Notes: a model not told the origin generated them from the sequence alone. Numbered from the stretch's first letter, positions 8,744 through 17,841 are shown. The stretch: 64,000 nucleotides of DNA from Pullilachnospira sp963929535 (GCA_963929535.1 CAWVIZ010000014.1:434001-498000); one strand, 5' to 3'. Made by a program: numbers and translations.

Positions 8744-10111
8744 ATGAGCTATGAGAAGTTAAATGACAGAGTGACTGAAATGAAGGAGGAGATCCTGCAG
8801 GCGATCAGGGAGAGCGTGGCTGTCTGCAGTGTCAAAGGACAGGCGGAGCCGGATGCTCCTTACGGGAGAGGCCCCAAAGAGGCGCTGGATCACGCGCTGG
8901 CCCTGGGAGAAAAGCTGGGATTCCGGACAGGAAACTGCGGCAACCGGGTAGGCTGGGTAGAGTACGGTGAGGGAGAGGAGATGGTGGCCGTTCTGGGCCA
9001 TCTGGACGTGGTTCCTCTGGGCGAGGGCTGGACGTACCCGCCGCTGGGAGGGGAGATCCACGATGGAAAAATGTATGGACGGGGAGTGGGAGATGACAAA
9101 GGTCCCACCATCGGAGCAATCTATGCGCTGAAGGCTATCCGGGATCTGGGCCTTCCCATTGACAGAAGGATCCGCGTGATGTTCGGTACAGATGAGGAGT
9201 GCGGCTCCTCCTGTGTAAGGTATTATATCGACCAGGGGGAGGAACTGCCCACCATCGGCTTCACCCCGGATGCGGAGTATCCCTGTATCTTCTGCGAAAA
9301 GGGAATGTCCAACTATACGCTGGGAAAATGCGGCACTGAGGACGGAGGAGATATCCGGGTACTGGAATTTGCGGGAGGTACGGCCGCCAATGTGGTGACG
9401 CCCGCCTGCACCCTGACGGTGGCAGGGGATCTGGATGTGAAAGAGGGGCCCGGCATCACGGTGACCAGAAAGGATGGAAAGACCACGGTGGAATCCCAGG
9501 GTGTGGGAGCCCACGGCAGTATGCCCCAGCTGGGAGTGAATGCGGCTGTGCAGCTTCTGAATGCCGTGAAGCACAATCATTTTGGCGGAGATTTCCAGCG
9601 TATGATGGATTTTATCCTGGAGATGGTGGGAACTGAGACCAACGGGGAGACTCTGGGCATCCATTATCAGGATGAAGAGACGGGAGAGACCACCGTGAAC
9701 CTGGGCGTGGTGAAATACGATGGGAAGGAAATGAGTCTTACCCTGGATATCCGGTATCCGAAGAATGCGCCGGCCCAGGAGGTGAACCGGAAGGTGGAGG
9801 AAGCGGCATCTAGATACCAGATGGAGCCTCTTGGCAAGTCCTGTGCGCCTCTCCTTTATGTTCCCAAGGATTCGGAGCTGGTACAGAAACTGATGAAGGT
9901 TTACCGGGCGGCCACCGGCGGCCAGGAGGAGCCGCTGGCCATCGGCGGAGGAACTTACGCCAAAGCATTTAAGAACATGGTGGCCTTCGGCCCGGGATTT
10001 CCGGGAGATCCGGAGCTGGCCCATCAGCCGGATGAGTACGTGGAGGTGGATAAGCTGATGAAATCCATTCAGATTACAGCCGCCGCCATGTACGAGCTGG
10101 CAAATAAATAA
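8744..10111 (+). CDS. M20 family dipeptidase (PepV/Sapep type)
   Basis: 455 residues, a typical size for the Sapep/PepV branch of M20 metallopeptidases, which are cytoplasmic zinc- or manganese-dependent dipeptidases. Metal-site motifs are visible in order: GHLDVVPLGEGW near residue 85, YGRGVGDDKGP near 110, FGTDEECGSS near 145 and TPDAEYPCIFCEKG near 175. GGGTYAKAFKNMVAFGP is near 410. The ATG at 8744 follows a GAGGAGAG site. It stands alone between hairpins. Confidence 0.93.
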   Translation: MSYEKLNDRVTEMKEEILQAIRESVAVCSVKGQAEPDAPYGRGPKEALDHALALGEKLGFRTGNCGNRVGWVEYGEGEEMVAVLGHLDVVPLGEGWTYPPLGGEIHDGKMYGRGVGDDKGPTIGAIYALKAIRDLGLPIDRRIRVMFGTDEECGSSCVRYYIDQGEELPTIGFTPDAEYPCIFCEKGMSNYTLGKCGTEDGGDIRVLEFAGGTAANVVTPACTLTVAGDLDVKEGPGITVTRKDGKTTVESQGVGAHGSMPQLGVNAAVQLLNAVKHNHFGGDFQRMMDFILEMVGTETNGETLGIHYQDEETGETTVNLGVVKYDGKEMSLTLDIRYPKNAPAQEVNRKVEEAASRYQMEPLGKSCAPLLYVPKDSELVQKLMKVYRAATGGQEEPLAIGGGTYAKAFKNMVAFGPGFPGDPELAHQPDEYVEVDKLMKSIQITAAAMYELANK

Positions 10112-10230
10112 AGATGACAGTGATCCGTAACACTTACGGAAAGCAAGAAGAAAGAGAAAAAGGTACGGATCCGGAAATTACAAAGATGGAAACAGGAATA
10201 ATTTGAGAGATAAAATCTCGGAAAGTAAGT

Positions 10231-10268
10231 GAAACACCCGGCGCAAGGGAATCAGCGCCGGGTGTTTC
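10231..10268. terminator. Bidirectional terminator between convergent genes
   Basis: GAAACACCCGGCGC pairs perfectly with GCGCCGGGTGTTTC, lying between the dipeptidase (+) and the kinase-like gene (-). Confidence 0.8.
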
Positions 10269-10307
10269 AATGTATGGAGAAAGAGATCTGGAAAAGATCC
10301 GGTTCTT

Positions 10308-10892
10308 TCACAGAACCTTCAGCATGTTGATGATCTCCTCCAGGGAAAACTTGCTGCTGTCGATGCACAGATGGTACTGGGACATGTCCAGCCATTTTTC
10401 ATCGGTAAAATATTCGTAATAGGTACGGCGCTCTTTATCCATCTTCTTCACCAGGGACCGGGCGCTTTTATAACTCCGGCCCAGACGTTCCTCAATATTT
10501 TTCACCCGGGTCTCAAAGGGAGCGAAGATAAAGACGCTGCGGCACTGGTCTCCCAGGATATGGTTGGCGCATCGCCCCACGATCACGCAGTCCTCTCTTT
10601 TGGCCACCTCAGTGATGATCTGGCTCTGAGTGGCGAAAAGTACATCGTTCATGGGATAGAAGTGGTACTGGGGCTGCATCTGTATGTCGCTTTCTACCGG
10701 ATATCGCCACTGGCTGGCCCGCTTCTCGTCCACCTTTATCAGCTCATCATAGGGGATCCCCTTCTGTTCGCTGGCAATCCTGATCAGCTCCTTATCATAA
10801 AAATGAATTCCCAGTTGGTCTGCCAGGGCCTTACCGATACGTCTTCCGTTGCTGCCGTACATCCGGTTAATGGTAATGATCCGTCTGTTCAT
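10308..10892 (-). CDS. Cytidylate kinase-like family protein
   Basis: 194 residues resembling the cytidylate-kinase-like (AAA_26) family: RIITINRMYGSNGRRIGKAL at the N-terminus replaces a normal P-loop, DKELIRIASEQKGI follows, then VIVGRCANHIL near 105 and VFIFAPFETRVKNIEERLG near 125. It probably binds a nucleotide and phosphorylates an unknown small molecule; true Cmk is larger. The ATG at 10892 has AAGGAGG seven bases upstream, which rules out the GTG six bases earlier. Confidence 0.85.
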   Translation of the reverse strand: MNRRIITINRMYGSNGRRIGKALADQLGIHFYDKELIRIASEQKGIPYDELIKVDEKRASQWRYPVESDIQMQPQYHFYPMNDVLFATQSQIITEVAKREDCVIVGRCANHILGDQCRSVFIFAPFETRVKNIEERLGRSYKSARSLVKKMDKERRTYYEYFTDEKWLDMSQYHLCIDSSKFSLEEIINMLKVL

Positions 10893-11048
10893 ATCCACAC
10901 CTCCTTGCTTTTTGCGGTACGCCGATCCCAGGAAAGAAGCTGCGGATCGGTGTTTTATCGTGCTGTTGGATCAGGTTTGATTATATTATACGATAATTTT
11001 GGGGAGAATTCCATAATAATCAGTAAATTTACCAGCAGACCGGCAACG

Positions 11049-11373
11049 GTTATCCTTCAACTGTCCCGCGAGACCGCTGTGTGCCAGTGGCACACGTTAA
11101 GCGCCGACCGAAGCGGAGCGGAGACCGCTGTGTGCCAGTGGCACACGTTAAGCGCCGACCGAAGCGGAGCGGAGACCGCTGTGTGCCAGTGGCACACGTT
11201 AAGCGCCGACCGAAGCGGAGCGGAGACCGCTGTGTGCCAGTGGCACACGTTAAGCGCCGACCGAAGCGGAACGAAGACCAGCGGGATTCCGAGGCCTGCA
11301 GGCGCCAGGCTGCGGGAATCGCAGCCTGTGTGCACGCTTTGGTGACAGTGAAACCGGAAGGCCGAACTGTTAC
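11049..11373 (+). repeat. Family-1 repeat element carrying an internal tandem array
   Basis: The left part (CCTTCAACTGTCCCGCGAG) and right part (GGCGCCAGGCTGCGGGAATC through CCGAACTGTTAC) match the outer parts of the 143-bp element at 50941-51083. The middle, normally a CCCGCTGC/GCAGCGGG hairpin, is replaced by four 51-base units. It lies in the 665-base gap between the kinase-like gene and D-lactate dehydrogenase; apart from this the gap holds no convincing gene. Overlapping reading frames here are by-products of the 51-base period. Confidence 0.7.
11070..11273 (+). repeat. Tandem array, four copies of a 51-bp unit
   Basis: Units start at 11070, 11121, 11172 and 11223. The first three are identical and the fourth diverges only at its end. 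Each contains the palindrome GTGTGCCAGTGGCACAC and GTTAAGCGCCGACCGAAGCG. Because 51 is divisible by three, the array is open in several frames. Confidence 0.95.
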
Positions 11374-11557
11374 ACGGACTGTTGACGGACTGGTGAAAAA
11401 ATGAGGAATTCTGGTATACAGAAAGGGTTGGGACAGGTATAATAAAAAGCAGAGCAGCGGCAGATATCAAAAATGAGCGCTTTTGGCGAACAGAGGCGTC
11501 TGCTTTTGGTATCCATGCCGGGAAGCTGAGAAAATCCAGAAAACGGAGGTACAAAGT

Positions 11558-12547
11558 ATGCTGAAAATCCTGTTTTACGATGCGAAAAGCTATGATAAGG
11601 AATCCTTCAACAAGGAACTGGAGAATTTTCCTGATATCCAGATCGACTATTTAAAATCGGAGCTGGGGCCCAGCACGGCCATGCTGGCAACCGGCTATGA
11701 CGCTGTCTGCGCGTTTGTAAGCTGTGATGTGGGGACGGAGACGGTGGAGATCCTTCATCAGTGCGGCGTGGGATTGATCCTGATGAGATGCGCGGGCTTT
11801 AACAATGTGGATATTGAAAAGGCAAAGGCGTGCGGCATCCGGGTACTGCGGGTACCCGGCTATTCGCCCCAGGCGGTGGCAGAGCATGCCATGGCTCTGG
11901 CTCTGGCAGCCAACCGCAAGATCCATAAGGCGTATGTACGGGTAAGAGAGAATGATTTCAGTCTGGGCGGTATGCTGGGAGTGAATTTTTATCAGAAAAC
12001 AGCGGGAATCGTGGGAACCGGAAAGATCGGAGCGGCTATGGCCAGGATCTGCCACGGCTTTGGAATGAATGTGATCGCCTACGATCAGTATCAGAACCCG
12101 TCCCTGGATTTTGTCACCTATGTGACCATGGATGAGCTGCTGGCCCAGAGTGATCTGATCTCCCTGCACTGCCCGCTGACAGACGAGACGTATCATCTGA
12201 TCAGCCGGGATACCATCCGGAAGATGAAGGATGGGGTGATCCTGGTAAATACCTCCAGAGGCGGTCTGGTCAAGACGGATGATCTGATCGAAGGGATCCG
12301 GGCCAGAAAGTTTTTTGCCGTTGGACTGGACGTATATGAGGAGGAGAAAAAGAATGTGTTCGAGGACCGCTCTGACGAGATCCTGGAGAGCTCTGTGACG
12401 GCCAGGCTGCTGTCCTTCCCCAATGTGGTGATCACCTCCCACCAGGGCTTCTTTACCCAGGAGGCGCTGGGAGCCATCAGCGAGACCACTTTGAATAATG
12501 CGATGGCATATGTGAAAGGGGAAGCCTCAGTAAACGAAGTGGAATAA
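11558..12547 (+). CDS. D-lactate dehydrogenase (2-hydroxyacid dehydrogenase family)
   Basis: 329 residues, matching E. coli LdhA in length and motifs. The NAD-binding GIVGTGKIGAAMA lies near residue 145. The catalytic Arg is in VNTSRGGLV near 235, the Glu in GLDVYEEE near 260, and the His in VVITSHQGFFTQEAL near 295. It would reduce pyruvate to D-lactate with NADH in the cytoplasm. The ATG at 11558 with CGGAGGT at 11544-11550 is used; 25 codons upstream are open but have no homology. The dehydratase and glycerate kinase genes follow, but a 213-base gap makes a shared operon uncertain. Confidence 0.9.
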   Translation: MLKILFYDAKSYDKESFNKELENFPDIQIDYLKSELGPSTAMLATGYDAVCAFVSCDVGTETVEILHQCGVGLILMRCAGFNNVDIEKAKACGIRVLRVPGYSPQAVAEHAMALALAANRKIHKAYVRVRENDFSLGGMLGVNFYQKTAGIVGTGKIGAAMARICHGFGMNVIAYDQYQNPSLDFVTYVTMDELLAQSDLISLHCPLTDETYHLISRDTIRKMKDGVILVNTSRGGLVKTDDLIEGIRARKFFAVGLDVYEEEKKNVFEDRSDEILESSVTARLLSFPNVVITSHQGFFTQEALGAISETTLNNAMAYVKGEASVNEVE

Positions 12548-12575
12548 AACAGCGCCGCGCCAGTTCCGTCTTCCG

Positions 12576-12620
12576 CAGTCCCGTGATACCGTTGTGTGAC
12601 CAGGGCGCACGGAAAGCGCC
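12576..12620 (+). repeat. Degenerate single copy of the 51-bp unit
   Basis: GTCCCGTGATACCGTTGTGT and the following GCGCACGGAAAGCGCC resemble the junction and unit at 11062-11110. It lies in the gap before the dehydratase gene. Confidence 0.4.
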
Positions 12621-12760
12621 TGCCTTATCGGGGAGCAGATCCTGCTGCCAGGCAGTGCGCTTTCCGGCGGGCCGGCCCAAAGTGAATGAAGCGGAGGCGA
12701 TTGGGAGACTTTGGCAGGGCGAAAGAAACGGGAATATCGGAAGAAACGGGGAGAAAAGGT

Positions 12761-14479
12761 ATGTTAAAAAGTCAGGAGATGAGAAAAATAGCGCCGGAGC
12801 TGGATCCGCTCCGGCTGGGTACAGGCTGGAAGCCGGAGGATCTGGGAAAACCGCAGATCCTCATTGAAAGCTCCTTCGGGGACAGCCATCCGGGCAGCGT
12901 ACATCTGCTGGAGCTGTCTCAGGAGGCAAAAGAAGGAGCGGCGCTGGAGGGGGGATACGGAGCCAGGTACTTCTGCACGGATATCTGTGACGGGGAGGCC
13001 CAGGGGCATGACGGGATCAATTATTCTCTGGCATCCCGGGATATGATGGCTAACATGATGGAAATTCACGCCGGAGCCACACCCTTTGACGGAGGCGTGT
13101 TTATTGCAAGCTGTGATAAAAGCATGCCGGCCCACCTGATGGCTATGGGCAGGATCAATATTCCGTCTGTAGCCGTACCGGGAGGTGTGATGGAAGCCGG
13201 ACCCGATCTTTTGACTCTGGAACAGATCGGCGCTTACAGCGCCATGTGCCAGAGGGGAGAGATCCCGGAGGAAAAGCTGGAATTTTATAAGCAGAATGCC
13301 TGTCCTTCCTGCGGGGCCTGCTCCTTTATGGGAACTGCCTCCACCATGCAGATCATGGCGGAAGCTCTGGGCCTGGCCCTTCCGGGAAGCGCGCTGCTTC
13401 CGGCCACCAGCGGAAAACTGAGGGAGTATGCCAGGAAGGCGGGAAGCCAGGCGGTGAAGCTTGCCAAATTAAATCTCACACCACGCAGGATCGTTACTCT
13501 GGAATCCTTTGAAAATGCCATCATGGTACATGCGGCTGTTTCCGGTTCCACCAATTCCCTTCTGCATCTTCCGGCCATTGCCCGGGAATTCGGCATCCCC
13601 ATCGACGGGGAAACCTTCGACCGTCTGCACAGGGGAGCCCACTATCTGCTGGATATCCGGCCGGCAGGACGTTGGCCGGCCCAGTATTTTTATTATGCGG
13701 GAGGAGTTCCCAGGATCATGGAGGAGATCCGTTCCATGCTTCATCTGGATGTGATGACCGTGACCGGGAAAACGCTGGGAGAAAATCTGGAGGAGCTGAA
13801 GAAAACCGGGTATTATGAAGAGGGCGAAGAGTATCTGAAAAAACTGGGTCTGAAGCGGGAGGATGTGATCCGCCCCTTTGATCAGGCTTTCGGGACAGAC
13901 GGCAGCATTGCCATACTGAAAGGAAATCTGGCGCCGGAGGGAGCTGTGGTGAAGCACACGGTGGTGCCCAGGGAGATGTTTGAGGCCACCCTGCGGGCCC
14001 GTCCCTTTGACTGTGAGGAGGATGCGATCCGCGCGGTCCTGACCCATGAGATCGTGCCGGGGGACGCGGTGATCATCCGGTATGAAGGACCCAAAGGCAG
14101 CGGGATGCCGGAGATGTTTTATACCACAGAGGCCATTGCCTCCGATGCCAGCCTTGGAGCTTCCATCGCTTTGCTGACGGACGGAAGGTTTTCCGGAGCC
14201 TCCAAGGGGCCTGCGGTGGGGCACATTTCCCCGGAAGCCGCCGTGGGAGGACCCATTGCTCTGGTGGAGGAAGGTGACCTGATCCATCTCAGCATTCCGG
14301 AAAGAAAACTGGAATTGGTGGGAGCGCGTGGCGAGAAAAAATCTCCTGAGGAAATCCTGCAGATCCTTGCCAGCCGGAAGGAAAAATGGAAGCCAAGACC
14401 CAACCGGTATGAAAAAGGGGTTCTGCGTCTGTTCGCGGACCGGGCGGTGTCACCCATGAAGGGAGGATACATGGAATGA
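12761..14479 (+). CDS. IlvD/Edd family dehydratase (dihydroxy-acid or sugar-acid dehydratase)
   Basis: 572 residues. Fe-S cluster cysteines are visible in DICDGEAQGHDG, in FIASCDKSMPAHLMA and in CPSCGACSFMGTAST; the C-terminal active-site region includes LLTDGRFSGASKGPAVGHISPEA. The family dehydrates dihydroxy acids (IlvD) or aldonic acids such as gluconate and xylonate. The DICDGEAQG and CDKSMPA segments differ from canonical IlvD. A four-base overlap with glycerate kinase, and no other ilv gene nearby, favours sugar-acid breakdown over valine synthesis (inference). Start: ATG 12761 with GGGAG upstream; an ATG at 12686 is in frame but lacks a site. Confidence 0.85.
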   Translation: MLKSQEMRKIAPELDPLRLGTGWKPEDLGKPQILIESSFGDSHPGSVHLLELSQEAKEGAALEGGYGARYFCTDICDGEAQGHDGINYSLASRDMMANMMEIHAGATPFDGGVFIASCDKSMPAHLMAMGRINIPSVAVPGGVMEAGPDLLTLEQIGAYSAMCQRGEIPEEKLEFYKQNACPSCGACSFMGTASTMQIMAEALGLALPGSALLPATSGKLREYARKAGSQAVKLAKLNLTPRRIVTLESFENAIMVHAAVSGSTNSLLHLPAIAREFGIPIDGETFDRLHRGAHYLLDIRPAGRWPAQYFYYAGGVPRIMEEIRSMLHLDVMTVTGKTLGENLEELKKTGYYEEGEEYLKKLGLKREDVIRPFDQAFGTDGSIAILKGNLAPEGAVVKHTVVPREMFEATLRARPFDCEEDAIRAVLTHEIVPGDAVIIRYEGPKGSGMPEMFYTTEAIASDASLGASIALLTDGRFSGASKGPAVGHISPEAAVGGPIALVEEGDLIHLSIPERKLELVGARGEKKSPEEILQILASRKEKWKPRPNRYEKGVLRLFADRAVSPMKGGYME

Positions 14480-15648
14480 AGGTTGTGGCAGCGATAGATT
14501 CCATGAAGGGGAGCCTCAGTTCCAGACAGGCGTCGGAGGCAGCGGCCAGAGGGATCCTGGCGGCGGATCCCAAAGCGGAAACGGCGGTGTGCCCGGTGGC
14601 TGACGGGGGAGAGGGCACTGTGGAGGCCATGACGGAAGCTTTGGGCGGGACCTTTCGTACCATGGAGGTGACAGGACCGCTGGGCCTTCCGGTACTGTGC
14701 ACCTATGGGCTCGTTCCGGAAAGGAAAACGGCCATTATAGAGATGGCCCAGGCGTCGGGACTTCCGCTGGTGCCGCCGGAAAGGCGAAACCCCATGGAAA
14801 CCACCACCCGGGGCGTAGGTGAGGTGATCCGGGACGCCGTAAGGCTGGGAAGCAGGAAGCTGATCATCGGAATCGGCGGCAGCGCCACCAATGACGGGGG
14901 AGCCGGAATGCTGCAGGCCCTGGGATTTTCTCTCCTGGACGGGAGCGGACGGCAGATCCCGCCGGGGGCAAAGGGGCTGAAGCTTCTGAAGGAAATCCGG
15001 AGAGAGAAGGTACTGCCTGGATTGTCCCGGTGCCAGATCCTGGTGGCCTGTGATGTGACCAATCCTCTCTGCGGTCCTCTGGGATGCAGCCGGATTTTCG
15101 GCCCTCAGAAGGGGGCAGATGAAGCTATGATAACCCAGATGGACGGCCTGCTGGAAAGATATGCCCGGATTGCCGGGAGGCTGGAACCCTCAGCGGATCC
15201 GGATTTTCCCGGGGCAGGAGCTGCCGGGGGGATGGGATTTGCCCTGAAGACATTTCTGGGGGCCAGGCTTGCGCCGGGAATCCGGATCGTGCTGGAGGAA
15301 ACCGGGATAGAAGAACAGATCCGGGAGGCGGATCTGGTGATCACAGGAGAAGGCCGCCTGGACGGACAGACTGCCATGGGGAAAACTCCTGCCGGGGTGG
15401 CGGCTCTGGCAAAGAAATACAAAAAGCCGGTGGCGGCTTTGGGAGGGAGTGTGGGCTGCGGCGCCGGGGAGTGTCTGAGCCTGGGAATTGACGCCATGTT
15501 TTCCATTCTCCGGGAACCCATGTCCCTGAAGGAGGCCATGGATCCGGAGACAGCGGCCGGGAATATCCAGGCAGCGGCAGAGCAGGTGTTCCGGCTGTGG
15601 AGACTGGGAAGGCAGTCCGGAAAAGAAGAGAAGGGATGCTCCGGCTGA
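14476..15648 (+). CDS. Glycerate kinase (GlxK/GarK family)
   Basis: 390 residues, the usual length of the family. It starts with VVAAIDSMKGSLSSRQASEA and contains CPVADGGEGTVEAM near 35, IGIGGSATNDGGAGMLQALG near 130 and ITGEGRLDGQTAMGKTPAGV near 290. It phosphorylates D-glycerate to 2-phosphoglycerate, feeding lower glycolysis. Its ATG overlaps the dehydratase stop (ATGA), so the two are coupled and probably act in one pathway of sugar-acid or glycerate breakdown. Confidence 0.95.
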   Translation: MKVVAAIDSMKGSLSSRQASEAAARGILAADPKAETAVCPVADGGEGTVEAMTEALGGTFRTMEVTGPLGLPVLCTYGLVPERKTAIIEMAQASGLPLVPPERRNPMETTTRGVGEVIRDAVRLGSRKLIIGIGGSATNDGGAGMLQALGFSLLDGSGRQIPPGAKGLKLLKEIRREKVLPGLSRCQILVACDVTNPLCGPLGCSRIFGPQKGADEAMITQMDGLLERYARIAGRLEPSADPDFPGAGAAGGMGFALKTFLGARLAPGIRIVLEETGIEEQIREADLVITGEGRLDGQTAMGKTPAGVAALAKKYKKPVAALGGSVGCGAGECLSLGIDAMFSILREPMSLKEAMDPETAAGNIQAAAEQVFRLWRLGRQSGKEEKGCSG

Positions 15649-15830
15649 TAACGGGAAGGCAGACCGGCCGGGGAAGGAGCAGGCGGAAAAAGACAGGATA
15701 GCAGTCCAGGACTGGCAAAAGGGGGAAAACGGGAATATAGTATAGCAGCAGGACGCCGCTGTATGGACGAAGCTTGGGCTTGATCGTTCTGCAGCGGTGT
15801 TCTGTATGAAAAGAGACAGGAGGAAAGAAA

Positions 15831-16844
15831 ATGGAAATTCACAAAATGATTTCCAGATACAACTATAATCCCGGAAGCACCTCCCGGATCAAATATATCG
15901 TGATCCACTATGTGGGAGCGCTGGGAGGCGCGAAAGCCAACTGCGAATATTACGGCGGCGGAGACCGGGGGGCATCGGCTCATTACTATGTGGACTTTGA
16001 CGGCTCTGTCTGGCAGTGTGTGGAGGATCAGAATATCGCCTGGCACTGCGGAGCCAGGACCTATGTCCATCCGGAATGCAGGAATGCCAATTCCATCGGT
16101 ATTGAGCTGTGTGTGAGAAAAAAGGATACCAGCCATCTGAATGCGGATGATAAGGACTGGTATTTTGAGGATGCCACCGTAAAAGCCGGAGCGGAGCTGA
16201 CACGGATGCTGATGGAAAAGTACGGCGTACCGGCCGATCATGTGATCCGGCATCACGATGTGACCGGAAAGATCTGTCCCAATCCCTATGTGTACAATGC
16301 CGGAAGCCATACGTGGGCAGAGTTTCAAAAGCTGATCCGGGGAGGACAGAACGGTTCCTCCCAGTCCGGATCAGGAAGCCTGCCGGATGGCGGTTCTCAG
16401 AGCAGTCCGGAGGATTCCCCGGATCAGGGGAGTTTTAAGGGCTCCCGGATCATTCAGGCAGGCCAGATCCACGCCAATAATTTCTGCGGCGCCGGAATCG
16501 CTGCGGACGGGATCCGGGGAAACGCCACCAAAAAAGCGGGAGTAAAGGTCCTGCAAAATGCCATGAACCTGGATTACCGGGCAGGACTTTCGGTGGATGG
16601 GATCATGGGAAGCCGTACCCGGGCGGCGCTGGAGGGGCACACTGTGCGCCGGGGAGAGACTCAGTATATGGTAACTGCCCTGGAGATTCTGCTGATGCTG
16701 CGGGGATATGACGCCAAAGGCGTGGAGAGCCCGGGGATTTTCGGGGGAGGGCTTGAGAGCGCTGTGCGCCGGTACCAGTCGGAAGCCGGACTCTCCGCGG
16801 ACGGGATAGCCGGGATCCATACCTTTCTCAGTCTGGCAGAGTAA
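15831..16844 (+). CDS. N-acetylmuramoyl-L-alanine amidase (amidase_2) with C-terminal repeat domain
   Basis: 337 residues. Residues 15-170 are an amidase_2 zinc hydrolase: H26 in YIVIHYVGA, WHCGARTYVHPECRNANSIGIE, and VIRHHDVTGKICPNP near 140. A Gly/Ser/Pro linker (about 180-205) leads to two peptidoglycan-binding-like units with repeated ADGI(R/M/A)G-type motifs (about 220-337). It cleaves the peptide from muramic acid in peptidoglycan. I see no signal peptide, so release may need a holin, lysis or a non-classical route. Domain order resembles phage endolysins, but no phage genes adjoin it. Confidence 0.9.
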   Translation: MEIHKMISRYNYNPGSTSRIKYIVIHYVGALGGAKANCEYYGGGDRGASAHYYVDFDGSVWQCVEDQNIAWHCGARTYVHPECRNANSIGIELCVRKKDTSHLNADDKDWYFEDATVKAGAELTRMLMEKYGVPADHVIRHHDVTGKICPNPYVYNAGSHTWAEFQKLIRGGQNGSSQSGSGSLPDGGSQSSPEDSPDQGSFKGSRIIQAGQIHANNFCGAGIAADGIRGNATKKAGVKVLQNAMNLDYRAGLSVDGIMGSRTRAALEGHTVRRGETQYMVTALEILLMLRGYDAKGVESPGIFGGGLESAVRRYQSEAGLSADGIAGIHTFLSLAE

Positions 16845-16855
16845 GAAAAATGCTT

Positions 16856-16881
16856 CGGCCGTCCGATCAGCCGGACGGCCG
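16856..16881 (+). terminator. Hairpin after the amidase gene
   Basis: CGGCCGTCCG pairs perfectly with CGGACGGCCG, followed by a weak T tract. Confidence 0.6.
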
Positions 16882-17008
16882 GGATATTTACCTGGATTGC
16901 ATCCGGCATCGCGCATTTCCGCGAAAATAATATTTTAATGTTTCTTCAGAATTTCTTTATCAGAGGGACACAGATTGGTCACATCTGTCCCGTATAGTAA
17001 AGGACAAC

Positions 17009-17083
17009 AAAGGGGAACCCCCTTTTTTACATATATTTTCTTCTTCATACGCGGCCATTGCATCCCTGTAATGGCCCTTTCTT
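17009..17083 (+). terminator. Two small consecutive hairpins with T tracts
   Basis: AAAGGGG/CCCCTTT followed by a T run (17009-17028), and GGCCATT/AATGGCC followed by CTTTCTTTTT (17053-17083). No gene lies directly upstream, so they may bound an untranslated transcript. They sit in the 577-base gap between the amidase and tRNA-Leu, which otherwise holds two family-2 repeats. Confidence 0.4.
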
Positions 17084-17086
17084 TTT

Positions 17087-17189
17087 GCGCGATACGCCCG
17101 GAAAACGACCGCCATGCTTGCATGAGCGGGCATTTGCCGGGCAACGGACAGCGAGCGGCGCTGCCGTGAGCTGGCCGCAGTATCGCGGC
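17087..17189 (+). repeat. Family-2 intergenic repeat, copy 2
   Basis: Begins GCGCGATACGCCC and ends GGCCGCAGTATCGC, giving inverted ends. The internal CGCCATGCTTGCATGAGCGG is shared with the next copy. Confidence 0.75.
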
Positions 17190-17224
17190 AATCGGAAAGG
17201 GGAAGGGAGATCCCATTTCCGATT

Positions 17225-17313
17225 GCGATACGCCCGGAAAACGACCGCCATGCTTGCATGAGCGGGCATTTGCCGGGTAACGGACAGCGAGCGGCTTTGC
17301 CGTGAGCTGGCCG
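17225..17313 (+). repeat. Family-2 intergenic repeat, copy 3
   Basis: Nearly identical to copy 2, only 35 bases after it in the same orientation, but lacking the right end after GTGAGCTGGCC. Confidence 0.75.
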
Positions 17314-17369
17314 GCGGCCTGTTTTTGAAGCGCGCTCAGAGATCCGGGCAGCCTGTCTTTAAAAATTTC

Positions 17370-17398
17370 TTGATTTTTCTCCGGTGCCGTGCTATAAT
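17370..17398 (+). promoter_or_regulatory. Promoter of tRNA-Leu
   Basis: TTGATT, a 17-base spacer and a perfect TATAAT, 23 bases before the mature tRNA 5' end. Confidence 0.8.
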
Positions 17399-17421
17399 GA
17401 CTCACGGTTCAAAATTGATAA

Positions 17422-17504
17422 GCCGCTGTGGCGGAATTGGCAGACGCACTTGACTCAAAATCAAGCGGTTAACAGCCGTGCCGGTTCGAGTCCGGCCAGC
17501 GGCA
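17422..17504 (+). tRNA. tRNA-Leu (anticodon CAA)
   Basis: The acceptor stem GCCGCTG/CAGCGGC closes. The anticodon stem CTTGA/TCAAG holds the loop CTCAAAA, giving CAA (codon TTG). A long variable arm follows, and the T arm contains GGTTCGAGTCC. CCA is not encoded. Confidence 0.95.
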
Positions 17505-17510
17505 TTCCTT

Positions 17511-17537
17511 AAAAGCTCCTGTTTATGGGGCTTTTTT
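17511..17537 (+). terminator. Terminator after tRNA-Leu
   Basis: AAAAGCTCC pairs with GGGGCTTTT (one G-T pair) and runs into T residues. The 374-base gap from here to tRNA-Val shows no convincing gene; about 17750-17870 is AT-rich and carries the next promoter. Confidence 0.75.
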
Positions 17538-17841
17538 GTTTCATAGGCGGGCTGCGGGCCCGGATAAAAATCGAACTTTGCCGTTGCCTTTAGTATACGC
17601 CCGAAACCACGGCAGGCAACTGAAAACGTTATGGCCATGTTTCATTGATGGCGGTGCCAAGTGTGCGCGGCATGAAAGTTTCACAGGAACCTGTGCTTCT
17701 ATGATAAAAAAACGCTCCGCGAGGGATTCTTTCTTAAATCCATTATTTCCGGTACGAAAGAATCGGCTGTAAGTTTTCTGCTGTTGTATCATTTTGTTGA
17801 TGGCTGAACTTTTGCGTTTTTTGAAAAATTATTTTTTTCTC

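Noticed and set aside
11070..11273. CRISPR array
   Set aside because: The 51-base units are directly adjacent with no unique spacers, and no cas gene is near; it is a simple tandem array.
10371..11554. Long reading frames across the tandem repeats on both strands
   Set aside because: They are open only because the period is divisible by three, lack ribosome sites, and one runs antisense through the cytidylate-kinase-like gene.
15831..16844. Prophage lysis module
   Set aside because: The amidase has an endolysin-like layout, but there is no holin, integrase, capsid or tail gene nearby and no attachment-site duplication at the tRNA genes.
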